Below, one piece after another: positions 36,379 through 44,554 of a stretch of DNA of 64,000 nucleotides. Position numbers and translations under genes: made by a program. Under the pieces are notes generated by a model that did not search any database, was not told the origin of the DNA, and worked only from the letters and a program-made list of their open reading frames with translations. The DNA is from Paenibacillus sp. CC-CFT747 (lineage in GTDB: Bacteria > Bacillota > Bacilli > Paenibacillales > NBRC-103111): NCBI GenBank assembly GCA_030323305.1, contig CP106741.1, positions 1,868,501 to 1,932,500 of the forward strand. The letters run 5' to 3'. Each line of letters starts with the position of its first letter. Position 1 is the stretch's first letter.

Positions 36379-37306
36379 TTAGGATTTGTCGGCAAACCGC
36401 TCCCGAATGGCAAACATCGTATCGAACAATCCCACCATGCTGAACAAATAGATAAAGGGGGAAAGAGAATCGTGAGGCATACGGCAGCTGCCGGCAGGAA
36501 TCTTCCTTTGCGTTTGTGATAGGTGACATAGCTGAGAAAGGACAAGGCCTGCACCGCAAAAGCAAAGGTCAGCAGGGGAAGCAGGTTCCACACGACCGTA
36601 AACAGAAACGGATCCGAGTCGGGCTTGACCATGAAGTCCAGAATCATAACCGCGAGGTAGTACCACACCAGCGACTTCGGAAGTTTCCATTTGCGGACGG
36701 GCGACAAAGCGGGAACGGTTACCCCTGTTTTCCGGAGCAGCCAGCGTCCTGCGGCATGGCAGACAAAAACATACCACACACAGAAGGCAATCATGAATAC
36801 CGGGAGCGATTGGATGACGTAATACACGCTGTTATCGATCGTCTCAGGGGTCACCATGCTCTTCCACGCTTCGGGTAACGACACCAGGCTGTCGGTCAGC
36901 ATATTGCGCAGCGATTCGACCAGGTTATAGCCGAACAGCTTGGAGACCACAAGAAGAACCAGCAGCTCCGCTAGCAGCGTCAGCGTCCCGGACAAAATCG
37001 CGAGCCGGGCGAGGTTCCTTTTGCGGTACATCCGTTCCATGGCAATGACGGAAGGCAGGAAGAACAGAGGAAGAGCGCCCATGACGAGCCCGAGGGTTCC
37101 CCGAGCAGGTAGGCGGCTAACATGGCCGCTGCGGCCGTTATGGCGAATTTGGTCCGGCTGACGGCCATATAAAGAAAGAAAACCGGTACCATAATGAAGT
37201 TGATCGTCACCAGGTTAAGGACCGGTACAAGGAACAACACGAGCATTATCAGGTACCCGGCCACCCACAACAGCGGCAGCCGAAGGTTTGGAAGGATTCG
37301 GTTCAC
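36379..37306 (-). CDS. yybS: YybS family DUF2232 membrane protein (two frameshifts)
   Basis: About 309 residues, seven to eight membrane helices (MNRILPNLRLPLLWVAGYLIMLVLFLVPVLNLVTINF..). Member of DUF2232; function unknown, but nearly always beside gdpP and rplI. The frame breaks near 37095 (LLGEPSG then LVMGALPLFFLPSV) and in CCCCC near 36457-36462 (LTILFPPFIYLFSMVGLFDTMFAIRERFADKS). One missing base at each repairs it. Ends 24 bases before the gdpP start. Confidence 0.85.
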
Positions 37307-37401
37307 CCGGATTCACGCTACTCTCCTACTTAGACTTTACCCTTAATTATAGCACATAACCGCCTCAAAAAGTGCAGCCCCGCCCGGCCCGGGTCCCCCT
37401 A

Positions 37402-37433
37402 AATAAAAAAACAGAATGGAAGGTCCATTCTGT
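37402..37433. terminator. Terminator of the rpsF-ssb-rpsR operon
   Basis: ACAGAATGGA pairs with TCCATTCTGT around three bases. On the minus strand it is followed by seven T. The plus side also has TTTTT, so it may be bidirectional. Confidence 0.9.
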
Positions 37434-37446
37434 TTTTAGATGCTTC

Positions 37447-37728
37447 TTACTCGGTTGTGTAAGGCAGCAGGGCGATTTGACGGGAACGCTTGATCGCGAT
37501 CGTCAAAGCACGCTGATACTTAGCCGAAGTTCCCGTTACACGGCGAGGAAGGATCTTCCCGCGCTCGCTGATGAACTTCTTGAGCGTATCGATATCTTTA
37601 TAGTCAATGTGAGTGATTTTGTTAACCGTGAAGTAGCACACTTTACGGCGCTTGTTGCGTCCGCCTTTACGGCTGAACTTACGCTCGCTGCGCTCTTCCC
37701 CGCCATTGTCTCTTTGCTTGAAGGCCAT
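37447..37728 (-). CDS. rpsR: 30S ribosomal protein S18
   Basis: 93 residues. An extended charged N-terminus ([28 protein letters not shown]) is followed by the conserved [49 protein letters not shown]. Binds S6 and 16S rRNA in the small subunit platform. Third gene of rpsF-ssb-rpsR with 19 bases after ssb. Intact. Confidence 0.98.
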   Translation of the reverse strand: MAFKQRDNGGEERSERKFSRKGGRNKRRKVCYFTVNKITHIDYKDIDTLKKFISERGKILPRRVTGTSAKYQRALTIAIKRSRQIALLPYTTE

Positions 37729-37747
37729 TCGAATTCATCCCTTTCTC

Positions 37748-38227
37748 TTAAAATGGCAAATCATCATCCGATATGTCGATCGGCTTGCCATCGTCGCTGA
37801 AAGGATCCTTATTGCCGTTATCCCGCGGTTTCTCGTACCGGTTGCCGCTTCCGCTGCCCCCGCCCGAGTATTCTTCCCGGTTTCCACCACCGCCGCCTTC
37901 CCGGCTGTTAGCCGATTCGAGGAAACGGACGTTATCGGCAACCACTTCAGTAACATAGACCTTGCGGCCTTCGTTATTGTCGTAGCTGCGGATTTGAAGC
38001 CGTCCTTCCACTGCGGCCAGACGGCCCTTGCGCAAGTAGTTTGCACAGGTTTCCGCCAGCTGACGCCAGGTGACGATATTGATGAAATCCGCTTCCCGCT
38101 CATTCTGCTGGTTGGAGAACGGCCGGTCCACCGCCAGGGTGAACTGGGTTACCGCCACTCCCGCCGGCGTATACCGGAGTTCCGGATCACGAGTCAATCT
38201 TCCGATTAGAATGATACGATTTAACAT
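37748..38227 (-). CDS. ssb: Single-stranded DNA-binding protein
   Basis: 159 residues. OB fold ([33 protein letters not shown]...[21 protein letters not shown]) covers about 1-105. A Gly/Ser-rich linker follows, ending in the acidic tip DISDDDLPF that recruits replication and repair partners. Essential. It sits between rpsF and rpsR as in nearly all Firmicutes. Intact. Confidence 0.98.
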   Translation of the reverse strand: MLNRIILIGRLTRDPELRYTPAGVAVTQFTLAVDRPFSNQQNEREADFINIVTWRQLAETCANYLRKGRLAAVEGRLQIRSYDNNEGRKVYVTEVVADNVRFLESANSREGGGGGNREEYSGGGSGSGNRYEKPRDNGNKDPFSDDGKPIDISDDDLPF

Positions 38228-38270
38228 TAAGGTTCCCTCCCCGCGTACGAATGGGCAACTAATGGGGCTA

Positions 38271-38561
38271 TTAAGCGACTACGTCGTTAGTGATCAGGTA
38301 ACGAATGACTTCATCGGAAATCTTCATTACGCGCTCGAGTTCCGCTACTACGGCCGGTTCGGCCTGGAAGTTAACGAGCACATAGTGGCCGTCACGGAAT
38401 TTCTCGATCTCATACGCCAAGCGACGCTTACCCATTACATTGCTCTTCGTAATTTCGCCGCCGCCGTTGGTAATGACGTTCTGAAATTTCTCGATAGCGG
38501 ACTGAACATTCTCTTCTTCAATGTCCGTACGAATGATGTACATTACTTCATAGTTGCGCAT
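38271..38561 (-). CDS. rpsF: 30S ribosomal protein S6
   Basis: 96 residues ([30 protein letters not shown]...). Partner of S18 in the 30S platform. The frame is open upstream to 38612, but AAGGAGG lies at the right distance before ATG 38561. First gene of the rpsF-ssb-rpsR operon. Leader and promoter are visible. Confidence 0.97.
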   Translation of the reverse strand: MRNYEVMYIIRTDIEEENVQSAIEKFQNVITNGGGEITKSNVMGKRRLAYEIEKFRDGHYVLVNFQAEPAVVAELERVMKISDEVIRYLITNDVVA

Positions 38562-38588
38562 GGATTTATTCACCTCCTTATGGACTGT

Positions 38589-38611
38589 ACGGCTCCCTCC
38601 AAAGGGGAGCA
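38589..38611 (-). promoter_or_regulatory. rpsF leader hairpin, possible S6:S18 autoregulatory site
   Basis: On the minus strand GCTCCC / GGGAGC closes a 7-base loop, and the 3' side runs directly into CCG, the trinucleotide known from S6:S18-binding leaders. Located 30-50 bases before the rpsF start. The bulge geometry was not modelled. Confidence 0.4.
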
Positions 38612-38652
38612 AGGAGCGAGGATTAGCTGTATCTCAAAACTCGCACCATATC

Positions 38653-38681
38653 AATATAACAAATTGCGGTACGGATTACAA
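38653..38681 (-). promoter_or_regulatory. SigA-type promoter of rpsF operon
   Basis: Minus strand TTGTAA (38681-38676), 17-base spacer, TATATT (38658-38653). It lies about 90 bases upstream of rpsF. Confidence 0.7.
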
Positions 38682-38830
38682 GCTTACAGATATAGCCAGC
38701 GTATGTAGTTTCACAGAGCTTCCGTCTTCAGAAAGCGACCTAAGCGGCTGGTCTCCCCTCTCACCTCTCACCGTCTTCGCTTACCCTTAAATTGGCTGGA
38801 TGGTCCGAGGGAACGCGGAGGATACTACCC

Positions 38831-38880
38831 CTAGTGCCTTATCCAGTCCTTTTGTCGGCGGAAAGCAGACAGAATTGCGG
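38831..38880 (+). repeat. Partial copy of the ~95-bp element
   Basis: It has the terminal CTAGTGCCTTATCC followed by a shortened interior (TTTTGTCGGCGGAAAGCAGAC) resembling the copies near parA and noc. The right end is missing. The rest of the rpsF-yjzC gap has only the promoter and leader. Confidence 0.55.
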
Positions 38881-38908
38881 AATCCATTATAGGGGGAGGT
38901 GAGGAACC

Positions 38909-39091
38909 ATGGGAGAAAGAACTCAATTTAACCCGGGCGACAAGGCCCCGAACAGCGGCCATTACATCGAAACCGGAGAGAACGATTTTCATACCGGCAT
39001 TAACGATCCTCAAGTGATTACCCTCGAGGCGGGCGAGCGTTTTCCGGAAACGACCAACCACAACCGCAAATGGATCCGCAAGCACCGTTAA
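38909..39091 (+). CDS. yjzC: YjzC family protein
   Basis: 60 residues. The start is MGERTQFNPGDKAPNSGHYIETGEN, and LEAGERFPETTNHNRKWIRKHR is the end. This matches the small YjzC family of Bacillales, whose function is unknown. A very strong site (GGGGGAGGTGAGG) precedes the ATG. Probably co-transcribed with the next two membrane miniproteins. Confidence 0.88.
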   Translation: MGERTQFNPGDKAPNSGHYIETGENDFHTGINDPQVITLEAGERFPETTNHNRKWIRKHR

Positions 39092-39116
39092 CCTGAAGAA
39101 AGAAGGATGAACTGTC

Positions 39117-39371
39117 ATGCTTAAACCTTTTACATTCACCGTTATCTTCGCCGTGATCGGCCTGCTCCTGTGTTTCGTTCACTACCAGGGCTGGGATCCT
39201 AAAAATATCATCCTGTTCTCCTTCAGCGTGCCCTTGTGGTTTATTCCCTTATTTACCAACACCCGTAACATCAACCCGGCAGCGGCCTATCTTCTTACCG
39301 TCGCTTCCTGGGCCGTGATAGGCTATATCGTCGACCGCTTCGTTTACCGGCGCGGAAGCTCTACGTATTGA
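39117..39371 (+). CDS. Small integral membrane protein, unknown
   Basis: 84 residues with three hydrophobic stretches (FTVIFAVIGLLLCFVHY, IILFSFSVPLWFIPLF, AAYLLTVASWAVIGYIVDRFVY). GAAGAAAGG-type site upstream. I recognise no named family. It lies 25 bases after yjzC and 10 bases before another tiny membrane protein. Confidence 0.7.
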   Translation: MLKPFTFTVIFAVIGLLLCFVHYQGWDPKNIILFSFSVPLWFIPLFTNTRNINPAAAYLLTVASWAVIGYIVDRFVYRRGSSTY

Positions 39372-39381
39372 GGTGAGGGAC

Positions 39382-39495
39382 ATGTTCAACAAATCGAAAT
39401 ACGACGAAGGAACGAACCATTTTCTCTATCTCAGCCTATTCATATGGCTTCTTTTCCTCGTCATGGTCTTTCTCTGCTACTACTTGACCCGTTAA
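39382..39495 (+). CDS. 37-residue single-helix membrane peptide
   Basis: A charged N-terminus (MFNKSKYDEGTNHF) is followed by one long helix (LYLSLFIWLLFLVMVFLCYYL). GAGGTGAGG lies directly upstream of the ATG. Ten bases after the preceding membrane gene, so likely the same transcript. Function unknown. Confidence 0.65.
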   Translation: MFNKSKYDEGTNHFLYLSLFIWLLFLVMVFLCYYLTR

Positions 39496-39579
39496 GCCGG
39501 CAAAATAAATAATACCCCCACGTTAGAGACGGCTAACGCAGAAGGTATTGGGTAAACGTATGTATGCAAAAATATCGAA

Positions 39580-39670
39580 TGGCGGAGAGAGTGGGATTCG
39601 AACCCACGCACGCTTTGACACGCCTAGCTGATTTCGAGTCAGCCCCCTTGGGCCTCTTGGGTACCTCTCC
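39580..39670 (-). tRNA. tRNA-Ser (anticodon CGA)
   Basis: 91 nt class II tRNA with a long variable arm. Acceptor GGAGAGG pairs with the 3' TCTCTCC followed by G and encoded CCA. Anticodon stem-loop GCTGA-CTCGAAA-TCAGC gives CGA, reading UCG. T arm GTGGGTTCGAATCCCAC is perfect. A single tRNA, not in a cluster. Confidence 0.97.
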
Positions 39671-39750
39671 GTATGAGAAACACGAACAAAATGTATTGTA
39701 CCACAACCCAAGCCATCTATGCAACGCCAAAAAATAGAAGCTGCGTCGCC

Positions 39751-39969
39751 CTATTCCTGGCCCTCTTTTGGGAAGGACGGGTTGGAGCGCAGCACTTTTT
39801 TGAGCTTGCTTTCGAACTTGGCCCGCGGAACGAGCACACTGTGCTTGCAGCCTACACAGCGGATGCGGATATCCATCCCCATCCGGATCACTTCCATTTC
39901 ATTGGTGCCGCACGGGTGCGGCTTTTTCATTTGGACGATGTCTCCCAGCTGGAAGGCTTTGCGCTCCAT
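39751..39969 (-). CDS. DUF951 family protein (YyzM-like)
   Basis: 72 residues: FQLGDIVQMKKPHPCGTNEMEVIRMGMDIRIRCVGCKHSVLVPRAKFESKLKKVL. One CGT and one CVGC make a possible zinc site. The frame is open to 40149, but GGGGG precedes ATG 39969 and the family starts MERKAFQLGD. Follows the MscS gene by 4 bases, as yyzM follows the channel gene in related genomes. Function unknown; the fold suggests nucleic-acid binding. Confidence 0.88.
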   Translation of the reverse strand: MERKAFQLGDIVQMKKPHPCGTNEMEVIRMGMDIRIRCVGCKHSVLVPRAKFESKLKKVLRSNPSFPKEGQE

Positions 39970-39973
39970 GGCA

Positions 39974-40878
39974 TTATCCCCCTTTTTCCGTTGGCGAATA
40001 GTTGATCTTCGGTACTTCCATTTGCTTCTCAAGGAGGGCTTTCTTGATTCCTTCATTAAGAACACGCGTAACCGTGCCTTGAGTGTTCGGTTTACACTCC
40101 GCGGCGATCCGCAGCGTAAAGTTGCTGTCCCCAAGCGTTTGGATGCCAAGTATCTCGGGCTCTTTTACGATGTTCTCGTGAGCTTCGTGAAGGTTATGCA
40201 GAATTCCTTTCAGCACCTGCTGTGTTTTCTCCATATCGTCTTCGTAGGAGAACGAAATGTCAATCACGGCAAGCGAGTTATGAACGGAAAAATTCGTAAC
40301 CGCCGCAATCGTTCCGTTCGGGATGATATGAACCTCTCCTGTCCACGTTCTCAGCGTGGTAACCCGCAGGCCGATCGCCTCCACCGTTCCTTTGAAAGCC
40401 CCCGTCTGAATCGTATCCCCTACCGCAAATTGGTCTTCAAAGATAATGAAGAAGCCGGTAATGACGTCCTTCACCATGCTTTGGGCCCCGAAGCCGATAG
40501 CCAGTCCCAGCACCCCGGCCCCCGCCAGAAGCGGACCGAGGTTGAAGCCCAGCTGGCTGACGACGAGCAGAATGGTAATAAAATTCACCACATACGAGAC
40601 GGTATTCTCTATGAGCCGTCCGATTGTCCGGGTCCTGCGGGGTCAAACCGCAGCGGGCTGCGTTCCCTTTCCACCATCATGTGTGTGATGGCTTTTTGGG
40701 CGATCTTGATAATAATCCGGCCGACAATCCAGATGACCAGCACTTTGATGATCCCGCCCGCCCAATTCGTCCAATTCACCGGATCGGTGAAATAGTCGGA
40801 TATGGAGTTCAATTGGTTCTTGGCATTTGTCAGCTGGTTCATGGAAGCCAATCCGGCGGCGGATAGAATAGGCAGCAA
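39974..40878 (-). CDS. MscS-type small-conductance mechanosensitive channel (one-base frameshift)
   Basis: About 301 residues after repair. The pore-lining helix and cytoplasmic vestibule are clear (LLAGAGVLGLAIGFGAQSMVKDVITGFFIIFEDQFAVGDTIQTGAFKGTVEAIGLRVTTLRTWTGEVHIIPNG). Opens on membrane tension to release solutes. Start is TTG 40878 with AGGAGGG 7 bases upstream. The frame breaks near 40639 in a CCCC run. One C more gives FDPRRTRTIGRLIENTVSYVVNF. Operon with the DUF951 gene. Confidence 0.9.
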
Positions 40879-40938
40879 AGCTGTTCCCTCCTGTGATGTT
40901 ATCGGCTTATGCGGGAGTAATAGCCCCGTTCGTGGTCT

Positions 40939-41193
40939 CTATGATCTATCGATCGTAACATATTCCCCTTCGGATTTGAAATAGATTCCCCTTATCTCCA
41001 CCTTCTCGGATCGAAGAATCTCCTTTACCTCCGAAAGACGGCCTCCGTCGAATTCGATCGAGATGGCACAGCCTGCCGTAATCTCCTTCGGAGTAGGAAA
41101 AAGATCGATTTCGATATCCGCGTATTCAAGCAGCATCTCGGCCCGCAGGGCCTGCTGGGTCGAATCAAAAGCGATGAGCATCGGCTCGTTCAT
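40939..41193 (-). CDS. DUF3343 (Se/S carrier-like) protein
   Basis: 84 residues. MNEPMLIAFDSTQQALRAEMLLEYADIEIDLFPTPKEITAGCAISIEF: the single conserved Cys in AGCAIS is the feature for which the family is called Se/S carrier-like. GGGAG precedes the ATG. It lies near a csd-type cysteine desulfurase (42436-43593), a partner it often has in other genomes, though here yyaC and the DUF4446 gene separate them. Role in sulfur or selenium transfer is inferred from the family only. Confidence 0.83.
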   Translation of the reverse strand: MNEPMLIAFDSTQQALRAEMLLEYADIEIDLFPTPKEITAGCAISIEFDGGRLSEVKEILRSEKVEIRGIYFKSEGEYVTIDRS

Positions 41194-41232
41194 GACTGTC
41201 TCCCTCTTTTTTCGTCGGCCTCCTCCGGTTAC

Positions 41233-41262
41233 GTATAAAACTAGCTTGGCGTTCGTATACTA
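41233..41262 (+). promoter_or_regulatory. Candidate SigF/SigG promoter of yyaC
   Basis: GTATA at 41233-41237 and GTATACTA at 41255-41262 are spaced as in forespore promoters, 28 bases before the yyaC start. B. subtilis yyaC is a SigF gene, which supports the reading. Confidence 0.4.
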
Positions 41263-41289
41263 GTAAAAATACGATCTCCGGAGGAATCT

Positions 41290-41898
41290 ATGAAACCATC
41301 ATCTTCTACCGAGAGTCAAGCCGTCCCTTCCTTCCCGACCCCTTTTCCATCCTCTTCCCGCATTACGGACCAGCTGACCGAGCGTTTCAACCGGATTCCT
41401 CCCGAGCAGCCGATCGTGTTCGTCTGTGTGGGGACAGACCGCTCGACAGGCGATGCCCTGGGGCCCTTGGTCGGCACCCGCCTCATGCGCTACAATTTTA
41501 CGGACATTCACCTATACGGCACCCTCGATCATCCGGTTCACGCCATGAATCTCGGGGAAACGCTGGATACGGTCTCCCGCGATTATGCCGATGCTTATGT
41601 GGTAGCGATCGATGCCTGCCTGGGGCAGCTGTCGAGCGTGGGAAGCATCAAGGTGCATAACGGCCCCCTTAAGCCCGGCGCCGGGGTTAACAAGGAACTC
41701 CCGCCGGTCGGGGATATCCACATTACCGGAATCGTGAATGTCGGCGGCTTTATGGAGTATTTTGTCCTGCAGAACACCCGTTTAAGCCTCGTGATGAACA
41801 TGGCGGAAGAGATTTCCAAATCCATCTATATTTCCCTTCTCAATGCCAACCGGCTGGCGGTTTTCGCTACTCCTTCTTTGAGGCGGTTAAACCAATAA
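41290..41898 (+). CDS. yyaC: Spore protease YyaC family (DUF1256)
   Basis: 202 residues. FVCVGTDRSTGDALGPLVGTRL near residue 38, LDHPVHAMNL, and VVAIDACLG...VGSIKVHNGPLKPGAGVNKELPPVGDIHITGIVNVGG are typical of the YyaC/GPR-like fold. Expected in the forespore with a possible role in germination proteolysis. GGAGG precedes the ATG. Its last 32 bases overlap the convergent DUF4446 gene. Confidence 0.9.
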   Translation: MKPSSSTESQAVPSFPTPFPSSSRITDQLTERFNRIPPEQPIVFVCVGTDRSTGDALGPLVGTRLMRYNFTDIHLYGTLDHPVHAMNLGETLDTVSRDYADAYVVAIDACLGQLSSVGSIKVHNGPLKPGAGVNKELPPVGDIHITGIVNVGGFMEYFVLQNTRLSLVMNMAEEISKSIYISLLNANRLAVFATPSLRRLNQ

Positions 41899-42370
41899 CA
41901 TGTTTCTCCTCCGGGGACAGGGCATATTTCGACTGTCCTTTTTCGAGCGGCTTGACATACAGATAGGTCTCTTCCCGGCTGTGGATCCCCGTCAGCACCA
42001 GACCGTCCTGGTATTCATTGACGATAGCAATGGAGAAGCTGAGATCGCTTCCCGTATGGTGAAAGGCATTGTACCGGTGCACCTCCACCTTCGTTTTGCT
42101 TGTCTTCATCTGCTCCTGCAGCTCGTCGATCGCCTTACTGTAATGCGACACACCCTCATGAAACCCGTCCAGCCTCGCCTGCATCCCGATCAGCAGCTCC
42201 TCCACGTTCGTCGAGCTCGTTCCGTTCAGAAGCTGCTTATACCTCTTCTTCATTCTCCTCAGCTTGATCCATACGATCAGGATCAGCAGGAGGGTCAGCG
42301 CAAACAGCAGCAGCGAGGCCGCGAAATACACTTCCGGGTCCAGTATTGTTCCGTTCCCCACGGTGGTCAT
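41867..42370 (-). CDS. DUF4446 family protein
   Basis: 167 residues. One N-terminal membrane helix (YFAASLLLFALTLLLILIVWIKL, about 15-37), a coiled-coil stretch (about 52-90) and the DUF4446 region (NAFHHTGSDLSFSIAIVNEYQDGLVLTGIHSREETYLYVKPLEKGQSKYALSPEE). Conserved near parAB in Bacillales and Clostridia, function unknown. Convergent overlap with yyaC. Confidence 0.87.
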   Translation of the reverse strand: MTTVGNGTILDPEVYFAASLLLFALTLLLILIVWIKLRRMKKRYKQLLNGTSSTNVEELLIGMQARLDGFHEGVSHYSKAIDELQEQMKTSKTKVEVHRYNAFHHTGSDLSFSIAIVNEYQDGLVLTGIHSREETYLYVKPLEKGQSKYALSPEEKHVIGLTASKKE

Positions 42371-42435
42371 CCTTTCCGTCTTCTGTTCTTCTATCTATCC
42401 TTATGAGCTTCCCCTACCGGTATGAACGATAGGGG

Positions 42436-43593
42436 TTATTTGGCATAGTGGCCGCCAATTTGTTTAACCGCTTCGATCAGATGCTGCACTTCCTCGCGTG
42501 TCGTGTAATAGCCGACGCTTGCTCTTACCGCCCCCGTCTCTGCCGTTCCGGCGCTTTGATGGGCAAGCGGCGTGCAATGAAAGCCGGCACGGACCGCAAT
42601 TTGAAACGATTGGTCCAGAATGAAGGCCACCTCCGACGGGTCCGCCCCTTCCATGACGAACGAAACGATTCCCGTCTTATCGGCTCCCTTGGCCGGCCCC
42701 AGGCATCTCACGCCCGGAACGCCGGCCAGTCCCTCCATCATTTCCTGGGTCAGTTCCCATTCCCGGCGGTGAATGGATTCCACGCCCTCCTTCAGAATAA
42801 GGCTTACCCCTTCCTTCAGCCCGGCGAGCCCAACCGCATTCTGGGTTCCCGATTCGTACCGGTCCGGACGGACATCCGGCTGGTCCACGGCCTCGGACTG
42901 GCTTCCGGTCCCTCCGTGCAGCAGCGGAACGAGCTCAAGCTCCGGATGGATGTATAAGCCACCGGTACCGAGCGGCCCCAACAGACCTTTATGGCCCGGA
43001 AAGGCCAGCATGTCGATTCCCATGGCCTCCACGTCAACGGGAAGAATACCGGCCGATTGAGCGGCGTCAACCAGAAATTTAACCCCTCTGGCCCGGCACA
43101 GGGTACCGATTTCCCCGACCGGCAAAATGGAGCCGAGCAGATTGGAGCTGTGGCTGCAGACGAACAACCTCGTCTTGGAAGTGAACGCCTTCTCCACCTG
43201 CTGCAGATCCAGATGCCCCTCCTCGTCGGTCTCCAGGTAGGTCACCGAAATGCCCTTGGTCTTCTTCAGAAATTCCAACGGACGGCGCACGGAATTGTGC
43301 TCCACCCCGGTCGCGATGACGTGGTCGCCCTCTTTCACAAACCCCTTAATGGCCAGGTTCAAGGCCATCGTGGTGTTGAGCGCGAAGCATATATCATTCG
43401 GGTTGCGGACATGGAACAGCTTGGCGAGCACCTTGCGGGTTTCGAACAGCACCCGGCTCGCCTTCACGCCCATGCCATGGGCCCCTCTCCCCGGGTTGGC
43501 GGCATAGAGCTCCATGCATTCGTTCATGGCCTTCATCACTTCCGGAGGCTTGGGCCAGGAAGTCGCCGCATGATCCAAATAGTAGGTTTTCAT
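42436..43593 (-). CDS. Class V aminotransferase, cysteine desulfurase-like (csd/EF2568 group)
   Basis: 385 residues, PLP enzyme. TYYLDHAATSWPKPPEV at the start, GVEHNSVRRPL, VDAAQSAGILPVDV (Asp to PLP nitrogen), FPGHKGLLGPLGTGGLYI with the Schiff-base Lys in HKG, and RAGFHCTPLAHQSAG with the catalytic-loop Cys near 345. Predicted to strip sulfur (or selenium) from cysteine. The frame begins at 43659, but AGGAG lies 8 bases before ATG 43593. Near a DUF3343 carrier-like gene. Confidence 0.88.
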   Translation of the reverse strand: MKTYYLDHAATSWPKPPEVMKAMNECMELYAANPGRGAHGMGVKASRVLFETRKVLAKLFHVRNPNDICFALNTTMALNLAIKGFVKEGDHVIATGVEHNSVRRPLEFLKKTKGISVTYLETDEEGHLDLQQVEKAFTSKTRLFVCSHSSNLLGSILPVGEIGTLCRARGVKFLVDAAQSAGILPVDVEAMGIDMLAFPGHKGLLGPLGTGGLYIHPELELVPLLHGGTGSQSEAVDQPDVRPDRYESGTQNAVGLAGLKEGVSLILKEGVESIHRREWELTQEMMEGLAGVPGVRCLGPAKGADKTGIVSFVMEGADPSEVAFILDQSFQIAVRAGFHCTPLAHQSAGTAETGAVRASVGYYTTREEVQHLIEAVKQIGGHYAK

Positions 43594-43696
43594 CTTCATC
43601 TCTCCTATCCAGCTCTTGCAGCCATCATGTAATAAAGCATACTTCCGGCTCGCTTTCATGAACCGGACGTATGCTTGGGTTTCCTGCTATCCTGTT

Positions 43697-44554
43697 TTAT
43701 GAGATCCGGCCCTGCAGCATTTCCAGAAGCCTTTGCAGGTCATCCTCGGAGAAATACATCAGCTCGATTTTGCCTTTGTTGTTTCCGTGCTTGATTTTCA
43801 CGGTTGTCTGGAAGTGATCGCGCAGGTTCTCCTCCGCCTGATTGATGAACGGATTTTTCTTCTTGTCGACCTTCTTCTTGTCCGGAGCTTTCGACTCCCG
43901 GCCGTCCTGCTTCTTGATGGCCTCTTCGAGCTCCCTAACGCTCCACTGCTCGCTGATCACCGCTTCAGCCAGCTGCTTTTTGACTTTATCGTTCTTGACG
44001 CCCACTATGGCTCTCGCATGCCCCATCGACAATGTTCCACGTGAAACATGCTGTTTGATTTCTTCCGGCAGCTGAAGCAGGCGAAGGAAGTTGGCCACAT
44101 GGGACCGGCTTTTTCCAACTTTTACAGACAATTCCTCCTGGGTCAGCTTCAGCTCATCCGCAAGAGACTGGTAGGCAATCGCCAGCTCAATGGCATTGAG
44201 GTCTTCCCGTTGAATGTTCTCGATCAGGGCGATTTCCATCACCTGCTGGTCGGAGAACTTCTTCACCACGGCCGGGATGGAAGCAAGACCGCTCAGCTGG
44301 GATGCCCGAAACCGTCTCTCGCCGGCGATGATCTCGTAGCCTTTTAGAACGCTGCGGACAATAATGGGCTGGATGACCCCGTGTTCTTTAATGGAAGCAG
44401 CCAGTTCCTGAATGCTTTCTTCATGGAAGGTTTTTCTCGGCTGGTAAGGGTTAGGACGCAGCTGAGTTAAAGGTATGTCGATCACTTTGTCGTCCTCGCT
44501 AATGCTTAAGGATGGAATTAAGGCATCCAATCCTCTGCCTAATCGTTTATTCAT
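43697..44554 (-). CDS. parB: Chromosome partitioning protein ParB (Spo0J)
   Basis: 285 residues. N-terminal CTPase domain with box LRPNPYQPRKTF, GYEIIAGERRFRASQL and ENIQREDLNAIE, a central helix-turn-helix that reads parS (TQEELSVKVGKSRSHVANFLRLLQLP), and a C-terminal dimer domain. Loads onto parS, spreads by CTP-gated sliding, recruits SMC and regulates DnaA via ParA. The gene carries a parS site within its coding sequence. Overlaps parA by 8 bases. Confidence 0.97.
   Translation of the reverse strand: MNKRLGRGLDALIPSLSISEDDKVIDIPLTQLRPNPYQPRKTFHEESIQELAASIKEHGVIQPIIVRSVLKGYEIIAGERRFRASQLSGLASIPAVVKKFSDQQVMEIALIENIQREDLNAIELAIAYQSLADELKLTQEELSVKVGKSRSHVANFLRLLQLPEEIKQHVSRGTLSMGHARAIVGVKNDKVKKQLAEAVISEQWSVRELEEAIKKQDGRESKAPDKKKVDKKKNPFINQAEENLRDHFQTTVKIKHGNNKGKIELMYFSEDDLQRLLEMLQGRIS
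44033..44048. promoter_or_regulatory. parS site inside parB
   Basis: TGTTCCACGTGAAACA, a perfect 16-bp consensus palindrome, in the coding sequence of parB, as in B. subtilis spo0J. Confidence 0.97.
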
